Positions 16,711 through 24,717 of a DNA stretch of 64,000 bases are shown here, piece after piece (positions within the stretch are counted from its first letter, which is position 1; every line of letters starts with the position of its first letter). The position numbers and the translations under genes are program-made. This DNA is from Blastococcus sp. HT6-30. GTDB lineage: Bacteria; Actinomycetota; Actinomycetes; Mycobacteriales; Geodermatophilaceae. The notes below the pieces were generated by a model. That model did no database searches and was not told the origin of the DNA. It saw only the letters and a program-made list of their open reading frames with translations. The stretch is from positions 2,934,001-2,998,000 of the forward strand of contig NZ_CP155792.1 of NCBI RefSeq assembly GCF_039729015.1, written 5' to 3'.

Positions 16711-17343
16711 TCACGGCTCGCGCAGCGGGAGCCCCGGGATCGGCTCGGTGTCCCGGCGGCCCCCGGTGGCGACCGGCCCGCCGGACGCCGGCTCCGGGTT
16801 GCCCTCGTCGTCGCCCCCGGACGCGGCGCCCCAGTCGCTGGTGAACAGCAGCCCGCTCACCTGGCGGTACAGGGCTCCGGCGTGCGGCAGGAAGGTGATC
16901 TCCGACAGCGCCTGCTGCTGCCCGGCGGACTCGAAGCGGAAGGTGCCGTAGCCCAGCAGCTGGCCGAACAGCGTCTCCTTCCACGTCAGGTCGGTGATCC
17001 GCCGCAGCGGGAGCAGCGTGACGGTGCGGACGACCACACCGGAGGTGAGCAGCACCCGGCGCCGGCTGACGATGAAGTGCCGCATCCACCACTCGCCGAT
17101 GCGCAACGCGTAGACGGCGAGGGCCGCGAGGACGACGAGCATCCCGATCGTGCTGGTGACCCGGTTCTCCGGGTCGAGCACGAGCAGCCAGCCCCCGGCG
17201 AGGAAGACCGGCAGGAACTTCACGGTCGGCACGACGAGCACCGCCCAGTGCCGGCGGGTGGCCACCACCGCGTCCTCGTCGTCGAGCAGGTACTTCTCGA
17301 CGTCCTTGGCGGCGCGGGCCGGGAGGCCGGAGGGGGCGACCAC
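16711..17343 (-). CDS. bacterial PH-domain membrane protein
   Basis: The 210-residue protein has two membrane segments (about residues 35-85) and a bacterial pleckstrin-like (bPH2) domain with MRHFIVSRRRVLLTSG, TVTLLPLRRITDLTW and FGQLLGYGTFRFESAG. The C-terminal 40 residues are a Gly/Pro-rich tail. These proteins are membrane-anchored but of unknown binding partner. It starts five bases after the stop of the small membrane protein, so both are probably one operon. Confidence 0.85.
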   Translation of the reverse strand: MVAPSGLPARAAKDVEKYLLDDEDAVVATRRHWAVLVVPTVKFLPVFLAGGWLLVLDPENRVTSTIGMLVVLAALAVYALRIGEWWMRHFIVSRRRVLLTSGVVVRTVTLLPLRRITDLTWKETLFGQLLGYGTFRFESAGQQQALSEITFLPHAGALYRQVSGLLFTSDWGAASGGDDEGNPEPASGGPVATGGRRDTEPIPGLPLREP

Positions 17344-17348
17344 CGGCG

Positions 17349-17507
17349 TCAGACGAGCGAGCCGACGAACCGGGCGAGCGAGGAGGCGGCGTCACCGAGG
17401 GCCTCACCGGCGTTGCGCACGAGCTCGGCGGACGACTCCGGCGCCTGGATGACGTAGAAGAGCGCGAAGGCGACGACCACCCAGGTGAGGACCTTCTTCA
17501 GGTTCAC
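17349..17507 (-). CDS. small single-span membrane protein (52 aa)
   Basis: The GTG at 17507 has GGAGG six bases upstream and opens a 53-codon frame. The product has a short basic N-terminus (VNLKKV), one membrane helix (LTWVVVAFALFYVI) and an amphipathic tail ending ASSLARFVGSLV. I recall similar short proteins next to PH-domain genes in other actinobacteria; function is unknown. It is five bases upstream of the PH-domain gene. Confidence 0.7.
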   Translation of the reverse strand: MNLKKVLTWVVVAFALFYVIQAPESSAELVRNAGEALGDAASSLARFVGSLV

Positions 17508-17671
17508 CGCCACCTCCGTGGTGTGAGTGGGACAGGCCCGCTCGCCGGGCGCGCACGGGAGCCCGCCGGTCTGCGGCGGACGCGTTCGTCCCATGAGTAA
17601 CACAGGCCCCACGGCGGACCGGCCCGACGCGCCGATCACGACGGAGCCGGTCGGGTTCCGCTGCGGACCGG

Positions 17672-18295
17672 TCAGCGTCCCGGCAGCAGGTGCTCCCCCG
17701 GCGGTCCCAGCGGCAGGTCCGGGTAGATGCGCTCGCGCAGGTCCAGCAGCTCCAGCCGCTCGACGAGCAGCCAGGCGGCGTTCATCGGCCACATCACCAG
17801 CCAGAGCCAGACGCCGTAGGCCTCCCCCACGAACGCCGCGCGGTCGTCGCTGGTCGGCACCGCCCACAGCGGCGCGTGCTGGCCGGCCGCCTCGACCTCG
17901 ACCGAGCTCGGGCCGGAGATGACGTCTCCCGGGTCCAACCCCGGCAGGCCGGCGTATCCGCAGCCGACGCCGGTGCCGGGCTCCTCGGCGACCAGCACCA
18001 GCTCGGCGGAGCCGCCGAGGGGAGCCGGCCCGGCACAGTCGACGACGATCGCCCGGGCCCCCGGCTCGCCGCCCCACGCCAGCCCGGTGACCGCCCACCC
18101 CGGCGGCACCGGGTCGGGGACCCACGCCGGGACGCGGGCGTCAGCGGTGACCGCAGCGATCGCGTCGTGCGCGACCAGAGCGGTGTGGTGCAGCGGCGTG
18201 ACGGCGCCGTGCAGGTGACACCAGGCCTGCGCCTCGGAACCGTGGCGGACGACCAGCGGCTCACCGCAGCGCGGGCAGACCGGCGACGCACTCAT
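17672..18295 (-). CDS. DUF6758 family protein with N-terminal zinc ribbon
   Basis: The 207-residue protein begins with a Cys pair CPRCGEPL followed by a Cys-x-x-His (WCHLHG), a likely zinc ribbon. The rest matches the actinobacterial DUF6758 family: PVPPGWAVTGLAWGGE, CAGPAPLGGSAELVLVAEE and AYGVWLWLVMWP. Function is unknown. I chose ATG 18295 because it places the zinc ribbon at the N-terminus as in other members; an in-frame upstream start (18331) is possible. The 164 bp to the next gene show no clear feature. Confidence 0.75.
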   Translation of the reverse strand: MSASPVCPRCGEPLVVRHGSEAQAWCHLHGAVTPLHHTALVAHDAIAAVTADARVPAWVPDPVPPGWAVTGLAWGGEPGARAIVVDCAGPAPLGGSAELVLVAEEPGTGVGCGYAGLPGLDPGDVISGPSSVEVEAAGQHAPLWAVPTSDDRAAFVGEAYGVWLWLVMWPMNAAWLLVERLELLDLRERIYPDLPLGPPGEHLLPGR

Positions 18296-18400
18296 CGGGG
18301 ACACGGTCGCGGGAGCGGCCCGAATCGTCAAGCGCGGCGCAGCCGGGTGACTCCGTGGGGTGGCGCGTCCCGGTCACGAGCGGCCGGGACGCGCCCTGCG

Positions 18401-18406
18401 TAGCCT
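18401..18406 (+). promoter_or_regulatory. -10 TAGCCT of leaderless Nudix gene
   Basis: TAGCCT fits TANNNT and ends six bases before the GTG start, so transcription should begin at or beside the start codon. No ribosome site is present, which agrees with leaderless expression. Confidence 0.5.
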
Positions 18407-18412
18407 CCGGGG

Positions 18413-18829
18413 GTGACCGCTGCCGAGCCCCCGGTGGTGCCCTGCGTCGGCGCGATCGTGCACGACCCCGCTGGCCGGCTGCTGCTGGTGCGCCGGCGCA
18501 ACGCCCCGGGCCGCGGTCTCTGGTCGGTGCCCGGCGGCCGGGTGGAGCCGGGCGAGACCGTGGCGGCCGCCGTCGAGCGCGAGGTCCTGGAGGAGACCGG
18601 GCTGCGGGTGCGCGCCGGCGCTGAGGTGGGCCGGATCCGCATCGACGGCGGAGCGGTCGTCTACGACGTCGTCGACGTCGCCTGCGGCCTGGTGGACGCC
18701 GACGTCCGACCGGTGGCCGGCGACGACGCGGCCGACGTCGTCTTCGCGGACGCGGCGACGCTCGCCGGGCTGTGCTGCACGCCCCGGCTGGTGGAGACGC
18801 TCCGCGGCTGGGGGGTGCTCCCGGGCTGA
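18413..18829 (+). CDS. Nudix hydrolase
   Basis: The 138-residue protein contains a Nudix box, G-x5-E-x7-R-E-x2-E-E-x-G, visible as GRVEPGET...REVLEETGL (about residues 43-66). Family members hydrolyse nucleoside diphosphate derivatives; the substrate is unknown. The GTG start follows a TAGCCT hexamer by six bases, so the mRNA is probably leaderless. It converges on the MaoC gene. Confidence 0.88.
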   Translation: MTAAEPPVVPCVGAIVHDPAGRLLLVRRRNAPGRGLWSVPGGRVEPGETVAAAVEREVLEETGLRVRAGAEVGRIRIDGGAVVYDVVDVACGLVDADVRPVAGDDAADVVFADAATLAGLCCTPRLVETLRGWGVLPG

Positions 18830-18857
18830 CCGGCCGGCACGCCCCGCCGCGAGCGGA

Positions 18858-19367
18858 TCAGCCGCGGGGTGCGGGCTCGGGACGGCCGGGCTGCTCGCCG
18901 CCGCGGGCCTCCCCGTAGGAGCGCTTGGGCACCATGACCTTGCGGCGGAAGATGCAGACGACCGTGCCGTCCTGCTTGTAGCCGATGGTCTCGACGTGCA
19001 CGACGCCCCGGTCGTCCTTGGACTTCGACGGCGTCTTGTCGAGGACAGTGGTCTCGCCATAGATGGTGTCGCCGTGGAAGGTGGGGGCGACGTGCCGGAG
19101 GGACTCGATCTCCAGGTTGGCGATCGCCTTGCCCGACACGTCCGGAACGCTCATGCCCAGCAGCAGTGAGTAGATGTAGTTCCCGACGACGACGTTCTTG
19201 CCGAAGTCGGTCGTCTTCTCCGCGTAGTTCACGTCCATGTGCAGCGGGTGGTGGTTCATCGTGAGCAGGCAGAACAGGTGGTCGTCGTACTCGGTGACGG
19301 TCTTCCCGGGCCAGTGCTTGTAGACGGCCCCGACCTCGAACTCCTCGTAGTACCGACCGAACTGCAT
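18858..19367 (-). CDS. MaoC-like (R)-hydratase
   Basis: The 169-residue single hot-dog domain has the hydratase-type segment TMNHHPLHMDVNYA, placed like the D-x4-H catalytic dyad region of MaoC enoyl-CoA hydratases, and GNYIYSLLLGMSV. Such enzymes hydrate enoyl-CoA in fatty-acid or related pathways. No other beta-oxidation gene adjoins it. The ATG at 19367 (MQFGRYYEEFEVG) matches the family start and has AGCGAG just upstream. Confidence 0.82.
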   Translation of the reverse strand: MQFGRYYEEFEVGAVYKHWPGKTVTEYDDHLFCLLTMNHHPLHMDVNYAEKTTDFGKNVVVGNYIYSLLLGMSVPDVSGKAIANLEIESLRHVAPTFHGDTIYGETTVLDKTPSKSKDDRGVVHVETIGYKQDGTVVCIFRRKVMVPKRSYGEARGGEQPGRPEPAPRG

Positions 19368-19488
19368 CTCGCTGGCTCCCGACGTCGACGCTCGTGCGGG
19401 TCGGCGGCAGCGCACGGGCCCACCGGAGCGGGCGCCCGCGACGACGCACCGGTGACCCGTCTGGACGGGTGGTGATCCTACGGCCGGC

Positions 19489-20001
19489 TCAGAGGAGCTC
19501 GAGCGCGGGACCGATCTCCTGCGTCGCGTACCAGCCCAGCTCGTGCCCCTCGGCCTGGTCGACGACGAACTGCGCGTCGTCGCTGCCGAGGTCGGCCTCG
19601 AGCACGACCTCCACCGCGGCCCGCACGTCCTCCTCGGCCTCGGCGGCGTCGATGTGCGCGCTGGCGACGTCGGCGAGGCCGATCTCGTGCTGCACCCGGG
19701 CGGCGCCCCGCTCGACGTGCGGGTCGTCCATGGCCGTCACCGCGCCGTCGGGCACGTCGGCGGCCAGCACCACCCGACGGCGTGCGGCGAAGGGGTCCAG
19801 GTCGAGCAGCCGAAGGCTCGCCCGCGCCGCCGCGAGCAGCGCGGCGTATTCCAGCTCCTCGGTGTCGGCCCCGGCGTCGCTGAGCGCGTAGAACTCACGC
19901 AGCTGCGGCGTGACCGCGAAGACGGTCTGCGGAGCGGGCAGCCGCCCCTCGTCCACGAGCGTCCGCAGCACGGTCGTCGTCGCCGGCAGGTAGACGCGCA
20001 C
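19489..20001 (-). CDS. DUF6912 family protein
   Basis: The 170-residue protein begins MRVYLPATTTVLRTL and contains VTPQLREFYALS and ELEYAALLAAARASLRLL, hallmarks of actinobacterial DUF6912. Function is unknown. It is GTG-initiated. It lies between the MaoC gene and the WS/DGAT gene, all on the minus strand with short spacers. Confidence 0.75.
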   Translation of the reverse strand: MRVYLPATTTVLRTLVDEGRLPAPQTVFAVTPQLREFYALSDAGADTEELEYAALLAAARASLRLLDLDPFAARRRVVLAADVPDGAVTAMDDPHVERGAARVQHEIGLADVASAHIDAAEAEEDVRAAVEVVLEADLGSDDAQFVVDQAEGHELGWYATQEIGPALELL

Positions 20002-20059
20002 CCGGCTGACCTCCTTCGTCGATGGAAGGACGACCGTAGCCGCCCGCCCGGACGCCGGC

Positions 20060-21439
20060 TCAGACCGAGGTCTCGACCAGCTCCGCGACCTGCTGCTCGA
20101 TGAGGTCCGCGAGCACCTCGACGTCCCCGACGCTGTCCCGGTCGGCGTTCAGGCCGAAGAAGACCCTGCCGTCGTATGACGTCATGCCGATCGACAACCC
20201 CTGCCCCCGGGCCAGCGGCACCACCGGGAACACCTCGAGCATGCGGCCGCCGGCCGCGTACAGCGGCACCTGCGGGCCGGGCACGTTGGTGACCACGAGG
20301 TTGAACAGCCGCCGGGAGAGCCCCCGCGCGGCGCGGGCGCCGAGCGCGTGCAGCGTTGAGGGGGCGAACCCGCTGAGCGCGATGAGGCTGTCGGCGCCGA
20401 CCGACTTCCCGTGCTGGGTGACCCCGCGCATGGCGTACGTGAGCCGAGCGAGCCGGACGCGCGGGTTGGGCTCGCCGACGGGCAGGTCCACCAGGTGGGA
20501 GGACACCTGGTTGCCGGCCGACCCGTCCTCGTCCTGCACCGACACCGGGACGAGGGCGCGCACCGACGTGCCCCCGACCACGGGCTCGCCGCGGGACAGC
20601 AGCCACTCCCGCAGCGCACCGGCGACGACGGTCAGCAGCACGTCGTTCACCGTCCCGCCGTGCGCCTTGCGCACCCGCTTGAGGTCGTCGAGGTCGGCGC
20701 AGGCGACCGCGACCCGGCGTTGCCGGCCGATGGGGGCGTTGAGCGGGCTGTGCGGAGCCGGGAGGATCGCCGAGCGCGCGGTCCGCACCAGCCCGCCGGC
20801 CACGCCGCCGATGCGGACGGCGGTGGCGCGGGCGTCGGTCACGGCCGAGCGCGCCAGCCCGACCAGTGACGACGGCCGCTGCCGGTAGTCCTCGAGGGCC
20901 GACCACACCAGCTGCACGCCCGAGGGCGGCCGCCGCGGCCGCCACTCCACCGGACCGGGTGCCGGCGCGTCCGGGGAGACGTCGAGCAGCACCTGACCGA
21001 TGTCGACGGCCCCGAGCCCGTCGACGAGGGCAGGGTGGGTCTTGGTGATCACCGCGACCCGGTTCCCGCTGAGCCCCTCGACCAGGTACGCCTCCCAGAG
21101 CGGGCGCGAGCGGTCCAGCGGCCGGGAGGTCAGCCGGGAGACCAGGTCCAGCAGCTGCTCCTCCGTGCCCGGCCGGGGGAGCCCGGAGCGCCGCAGGTGG
21201 TAGTCGAGGGCGAAGTCCGGGTCGTCGACCCACACCGGGTTCCCCAGGTGGCCGGGGATCTCCGCGACCCGCTGCCGGTACCGCGGCACCAGGGACAGCC
21301 GCCCCTCGATCAGCACCGCCAGCGCGTCCACACCGCCGGGAGGCTCCTCGAGGATCAGCACCCCGCCGACGTGCATGGGCGTGCCCGGTCCCTCCAGGTA
21401 GAGGAACGAGGCCTCCAGGGTGCTCAGCCGCTCGACCAT
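20060..21439 (-). CDS. WS/DGAT-type O-acyltransferase with altered HHxxxDG motif
   Basis: The 459-residue protein is a wax ester synthase/diacylglycerol acyltransferase homologue. It has the N-terminal LSTLEASFLYLEGPGTPMHV, the PLWEAYLVEGL stretch before the active site and the C-terminal NLVVTNVPGPQVPLY. The catalytic motif HHxxxDG reads HPALVDG (His135, Pro136, Asp140), so the second His, regarded as the catalytic base in AtfA, is Pro. Asp140 and Gly141 are kept. It may be inactive, use another base, or have another role. The ATG at 21439 has AGGAG upstream. Confidence 0.85.
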   Translation of the reverse strand: MVERLSTLEASFLYLEGPGTPMHVGGVLILEEPPGGVDALAVLIEGRLSLVPRYRQRVAEIPGHLGNPVWVDDPDFALDYHLRRSGLPRPGTEEQLLDLVSRLTSRPLDRSRPLWEAYLVEGLSGNRVAVITKTHPALVDGLGAVDIGQVLLDVSPDAPAPGPVEWRPRRPPSGVQLVWSALEDYRQRPSSLVGLARSAVTDARATAVRIGGVAGGLVRTARSAILPAPHSPLNAPIGRQRRVAVACADLDDLKRVRKAHGGTVNDVLLTVVAGALREWLLSRGEPVVGGTSVRALVPVSVQDEDGSAGNQVSSHLVDLPVGEPNPRVRLARLTYAMRGVTQHGKSVGADSLIALSGFAPSTLHALGARAARGLSRRLFNLVVTNVPGPQVPLYAAGGRMLEVFPVVPLARGQGLSIGMTSYDGRVFFGLNADRDSVGDVEVLADLIEQQVAELVETSV

Positions 21440-21503
21440 CGTTCTCCTCACGGGCCGGGACCTCACGCTACGACGGCGGAGGGGATGTCGGACAGTCGGG
21501 CGC

Positions 21504-22799
21504 TCAGCCGGCCCGGCGGCTCCGCCAGGGCCCGCGCCGGCCGGCAGCGGGGACGCCGGCGCCGGCCAGCTCGGCAGCCAGGGTGCGCAGCTCCGTGCGC
21601 AGGGCCGAGCCCGGGGCGACCTCGGCGAGGGTGCGGCCGGCCGCCAGGGCGGCGTCGATCGCCCGCCGGTCCGCCGGGAGGAACCACCGCGGCCGCCGGC
21701 CGGTGAAGCGCTCGAGCGCGTTCCCGATCTCCCGGCGCGGATCGCCGGGCACGGGCCCCCGGCGCAGCTGGTTGACCACCAGCTCGGGCTCCACCCCCGG
21801 GAGGACGTCGCGCAGCTGGTCCAGCGCACGCACGCACCGCTGGAGTGCCACGGGGTCGGCGCCGGAGACGCACAGCACGGTGTCGGCGTGCTCGAGCACG
21901 GCGAGGGTGGCGCCGTTGCGGCGCGGGGCGGCGGTGTCGAACGAGAGCTCCTCGTCGTCCTCCACGCTGAACGCGCAGTCGACCACGGTCAGCTCCGCTA
22001 CCCGGCGGGCCTCCTCCAACACCGTGCCGACCGCGCCCGGCCGCAACTCGGGCCAGCGGTCCGCTCGGGCCGGACCGGTCAGCACCTGCAGCTGCGGGCG
22101 CACCGCCCACGTCAGCGCGACCAGCGACGGACCGTCCAGCACTCCGGTCCCCGCCTGCCGGGCCGCACCCGCGAGCCCGGGCGACTCGTCGAGCAGCCCC
22201 AGCACCTGGGCGACCACCCCGCCGTAGACGTCGGCGTCCACGAGCAGCGACGAGGTTCCCAGCCGGGCGGCCTCGTCGGCGAGCCCGACCGCGACGGTGG
22301 TGCGGCCGGGTGCACCGGTCGGGCCCCACACGGCCACCACCCGACCCCGGCCGCCGGTCGGCGGCTCGGGCTGGACCGGCGTCCCGGGCAGCGGCAGGGC
22401 CGCGCGCGGATCGGCGACGTCGTGGCCCGCGGCCGGGACGCCGGCTACGGCGTCGCGCAGCGCGCGGGCGATGACCTCCGGATCGGCGTCGGCCGGCAGC
22501 ACATGGGCGACCCCGAGTTGGCGCAGCCGCAGCCCCGTCGGCTCGTCGCCCGGCTCGACCAGCCCCACGACCGCGACGCCGGCTGCGTGCAGCCGGGCCA
22601 CGGCGTCTCCGTCGAGGCGGCGCAGCTCCGCGGACAGCAGGGCCGCCTGCCCGGTGCCGGTCGCCGCGGCGGCCAGCAGGTCGGAGACGTCGACGCAGCG
22701 ACGGACGACGGTGACCCCGTGATCGTCCCGGTCCAGGGCGCCGACCAGTTCCGACTCCCAGCCCGCGCCGGTGACGGCGGTGAAGACCTGCAGCGTCAT
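21504..22799 (-). CDS. CpaE/TadZ-like MinD-superfamily ATPase
   Basis: The 431-residue protein has a receiver-like N-terminal half (about 1-125) and a C-terminal ParA/MinD-like domain. The P-loop is atypical, GPTGAPGRTTVAVGLA: both the signature Lys and the GK(T/S) Lys are absent (Arg in the latter). Further MinD-like features are LLVDADVYGG and VVDCAF. CpaE/TadZ proteins localise Tad/Flp pilus machinery. Its ATG overlaps the upstream SAF gene stop by one base (TGATG), so the two are coupled. No pilin, TadA, TadB or TadC gene is in view. Confidence 0.75.
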   Translation of the reverse strand: MTLQVFTAVTGAGWESELVGALDRDDHGVTVVRRCVDVSDLLAAAATGTGQAALLSAELRRLDGDAVARLHAAGVAVVGLVEPGDEPTGLRLRQLGVAHVLPADADPEVIARALRDAVAGVPAAGHDVADPRAALPLPGTPVQPEPPTGGRGRVVAVWGPTGAPGRTTVAVGLADEAARLGTSSLLVDADVYGGVVAQVLGLLDESPGLAGAARQAGTGVLDGPSLVALTWAVRPQLQVLTGPARADRWPELRPGAVGTVLEEARRVAELTVVDCAFSVEDDEELSFDTAAPRRNGATLAVLEHADTVLCVSGADPVALQRCVRALDQLRDVLPGVEPELVVNQLRRGPVPGDPRREIGNALERFTGRRPRWFLPADRRAIDAALAAGRTLAEVAPGSALRTELRTLAAELAGAGVPAAGRRGPWRSRRAG

Positions 22800-23584
22800 C
22801 AGCCGGCCGGTCCCGCCGGCGCGGGCACGCCCTCCGGTGCCGGCGCGAGCGTGGCGGGGGTGGTGGTCCGGGTCGGGGACGCCGGCCGCTCCGCCGCGTC
22901 CGCTCCGGCGGCATGGGCGACGACCACGAGCGGCCGACCGGCGATCGATGCGAGCACGTCGGCCGCTTCGCCGGCAGCCACGCTGATCACGACCTGCACG
23001 GTCGTCGTCGGGGTGGACAGGACGCCGTCGGATGCCCCCGACAGCGCCTGCACGGGAGCTGCGCCGACGACCAGGGTGACGCTGCCGACGGCGGCACCCG
23101 AGGCGCCGGCTGCGGGATCGGCCACGGCGTAGACGTCGACCACCTGTCCCCGCCGGAGCCCCGGCGGCACGTAGCCGGCCTGGACCGGCACCGCCAGCTG
23201 CACCAGCTCCGACGGCTCCTCGAGCGCCGAGCGGGGCAGGAGCTCCCCGGCCCGCACGCCCCGGGCGAGCGTGCGCCCCTCCGGCCGGGTGCTCCCCGAC
23301 AGATACGCCTCCGCCGTCCCGTCGAGGCGGACGTCGACCACCACGAGGTCGTCGGCGGTGATCTGCGTGCCGGCCGCGAGGTCGTCCGCGGCGCTCCAGA
23401 CCGGCACCGTCGCGTCCGCGGCGCTCACCACCCGTGCGCCGAGCAGGACCGAGGCGAGGACGAGCAGGACGCCCAGCACCAGCCGCAGGTCCAGCCAGCC
23501 CGGGGCCCCGACCCGCCGCGGGGTGGGGCCGGCCGGCAGCTCGGTGGTCTCCGGGACGGTGCCCGGGTTGCGCACGGCGGTCAC
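22799..23584 (-). CDS. SAF-domain CpaB/RcpC-like membrane protein
   Basis: The 261-residue protein has one membrane segment (about residues 33-55, LVLGVLLVLASVLLGARVV), then an SAF domain (DDLAAGTQITADDLVVVDV) and a CpaB-like region (VPVQAGYVPPGLRRGQVVDVYAV). In Tad systems CpaB/RcpC is a periplasmic or cell-wall-facing pilus assembly protein; in actinobacteria such orphan genes are common. The C-terminal 30 residues are Pro/Thr-rich. It is co-transcribed with the CpaE-like gene. Confidence 0.75.
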   Translation of the reverse strand: MTAVRNPGTVPETTELPAGPTPRRVGAPGWLDLRLVLGVLLVLASVLLGARVVSAADATVPVWSAADDLAAGTQITADDLVVVDVRLDGTAEAYLSGSTRPEGRTLARGVRAGELLPRSALEEPSELVQLAVPVQAGYVPPGLRRGQVVDVYAVADPAAGASGAAVGSVTLVVGAAPVQALSGASDGVLSTPTTTVQVVISVAAGEAADVLASIAGRPLVVVAHAAGADAAERPASPTRTTTPATLAPAPEGVPAPAGPAG

Positions 23585-23705
23585 GCCACCTCATCTCTGC
23601 CAGCACGCCGGGCGCCGGGTTCGGCACACCGGCCCGCGGTTGCGGACCGTTGCCGGCGTTCGGACGCAGATGATGCGACAGGATGACGTCCTCGTGCATC
23701 GGTCA

Positions 23706-23725
23706 TCCACACGTTCGTGTGTGGA
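23706..23725. promoter_or_regulatory. palindrome in the divergent SAF/BldC-like intergenic region
   Basis: TCCACAC and GTGTGGA flank a short centre and include the perfect palindrome CACACG-TT-CGTGTG. It sits 60 bp upstream of the BldC-like start, between divergent genes, and could be an operator. The right half resembles a DnaA-box core, but no cluster is present. Otherwise I see nothing in this 200-bp gap. Confidence 0.35.
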
Positions 23726-23784
23726 CAGCGCTCCGGACCACCGGCACGGCTGACAGACTGGTCCGCGAACGGAGGGAGACGCCG

Positions 23785-24045
23785 ATGCCCACACCCCGCT
23801 TCCTGACCCTCGACGACGTCGCGGAGATCCTCAACGTCTCCTGGTCGCAGGCCTACGCGCTGGTCCGCCGCAAGGAGCTGATCGCCATCCAGATCGGTGG
23901 GCGCGGACAGTGGCGCATCGAGGTGGACGAGCTGGAGCGGTTCATCCAGCGGAAGTACGCCGAGGCCCGCGCCGGCGTCGTCCCACCGGAGCCCGCGCCG
24001 GCCACCGGCGACGCGACGGCGGAGGCTTCCGAACAGCGCGTCTGA
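23785..24045 (+). CDS. BldC-like MerR/excisionase-type DNA-binding protein
   Basis: The 86-residue protein is a single winged-helix HTH_17 domain: FLTLDDVAEILNVSWSQAYA (helix-turn-helix) then ALVRRKELIAIQIGG (wing) and WRIEVDELERFI. This is the layout of BldC and phage excisionases. BldC-type proteins bind tandem AT-rich direct repeats head-to-tail. There is no integrase nearby, so an excisionase role is unlikely. The ATG at 23785 has GGAGGGAG upstream. Three phased 10-bp repeats lie about 620 bp downstream. Confidence 0.85.
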   Translation: MPTPRFLTLDDVAEILNVSWSQAYALVRRKELIAIQIGGRGQWRIEVDELERFIQRKYAEARAGVVPPEPAPATGDATAEASEQRV

Positions 24046-24049
24046 CCGT

Positions 24050-24619
24050 TCAGTCCCAGCCGGGCACGAGGGTCCGGACCACCGCCACGGCGTCGATGAC
24101 CACCGCCTGCACCTGTCGCACCGCTGCCGGCCGGCGCGGCTGGTCCGCGTGGTGCTCGGCGAGCTCGACGTGGTCGGCGCCCACCCGGTCGATCGTGCCG
24201 GTCAGCACTGCGCCGTCGTCGAGCAGGACCTGGACGGCGCTGCGGTCGCGCGCGAGCCCGCGCAGCGCACGACGGAGGTCCAGCCGTGCCCGCACCGCGC
24301 CGTCCTCCCGCTCGGGCGCGGTCCACCGGCCCAGCCCGGCGACCGCTCGCACCGTGCCCATCGCCACGAGCTCCTCACGTCCACGTTCACCGGCGAGCAG
24401 CAGCCAGTCGACCCCGAGGTCGGTGAGCACGCCGCTGACGCGGCCCGCCCCTCGACAGGTCAGCACGAGCTCCGCACCGATCGATCCGCCCAGGCGGTCG
24501 ACCAGCCGGACCGCCCCCATCTCCGCGCGGGCGCGCGAAGCCCACTCCGCCCTCGACTCCGCCTCCGCCGCAGCCTCGAACTGCACCTGCAGGTCCGCGA
24601 AGAGCTGCTGCCATCGCAT
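24050..24619 (-). CDS. hypothetical protein with Sm/SH3-like repeats
   Basis: I do not recognise this 189-residue protein by name. The N-terminal 45 residues are an acidic/Ala-rich helix (FEAAAEAESRAEWASRARAE). Two beta-rich segments follow, ELVLTCRGAGRVSGVLTDLG and AVQVLLDDGAVLTGTIDRVG, which resemble each other and small Sm/SH3-like barrels. The ATG at 24619 has GGAGGTGAG upstream. It is convergent with the BldC-like gene and divergent from the LysM gene. Confidence 0.6.
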   Translation of the reverse strand: MRWQQLFADLQVQFEAAAEAESRAEWASRARAEMGAVRLVDRLGGSIGAELVLTCRGAGRVSGVLTDLGVDWLLLAGERGREELVAMGTVRAVAGLGRWTAPEREDGAVRARLDLRRALRGLARDRSAVQVLLDDGAVLTGTIDRVGADHVELAEHHADQPRRPAAVRQVQAVVIDAVAVVRTLVPGWD

Positions 24620-24660
24620 GCCCTCACCTCCGCCGACAGCGTAGATGCCGCCGTTCGCTT

Positions 24661-24690
24661 GCGTTTGATCGCGTTTGATTGCTTTAGTGA
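24661..24690. promoter_or_regulatory. three phased 10-bp direct repeats, candidate operator
   Basis: GCGTTTGATC, GCGTTTGATT and a degenerate GCTTTAGTGA follow each other with an exact 10-bp period. The block is AT-rich against a very GC-rich background. It lies in the 98-bp region between two divergent genes, 28 bp before the LysM start. The period of one helical turn fits head-to-tail binding, as known for BldC-type proteins. Confidence 0.5.
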
Positions 24691-24717
24691 TCCTCCGTCG
24701 ACGCGGAGGAGGCATGG

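Noticed and set aside
23785-24045. Phage excisionase and integration site
   Set aside because: No integrase, attachment repeats or phage genes are present; the domain also fits BldC.
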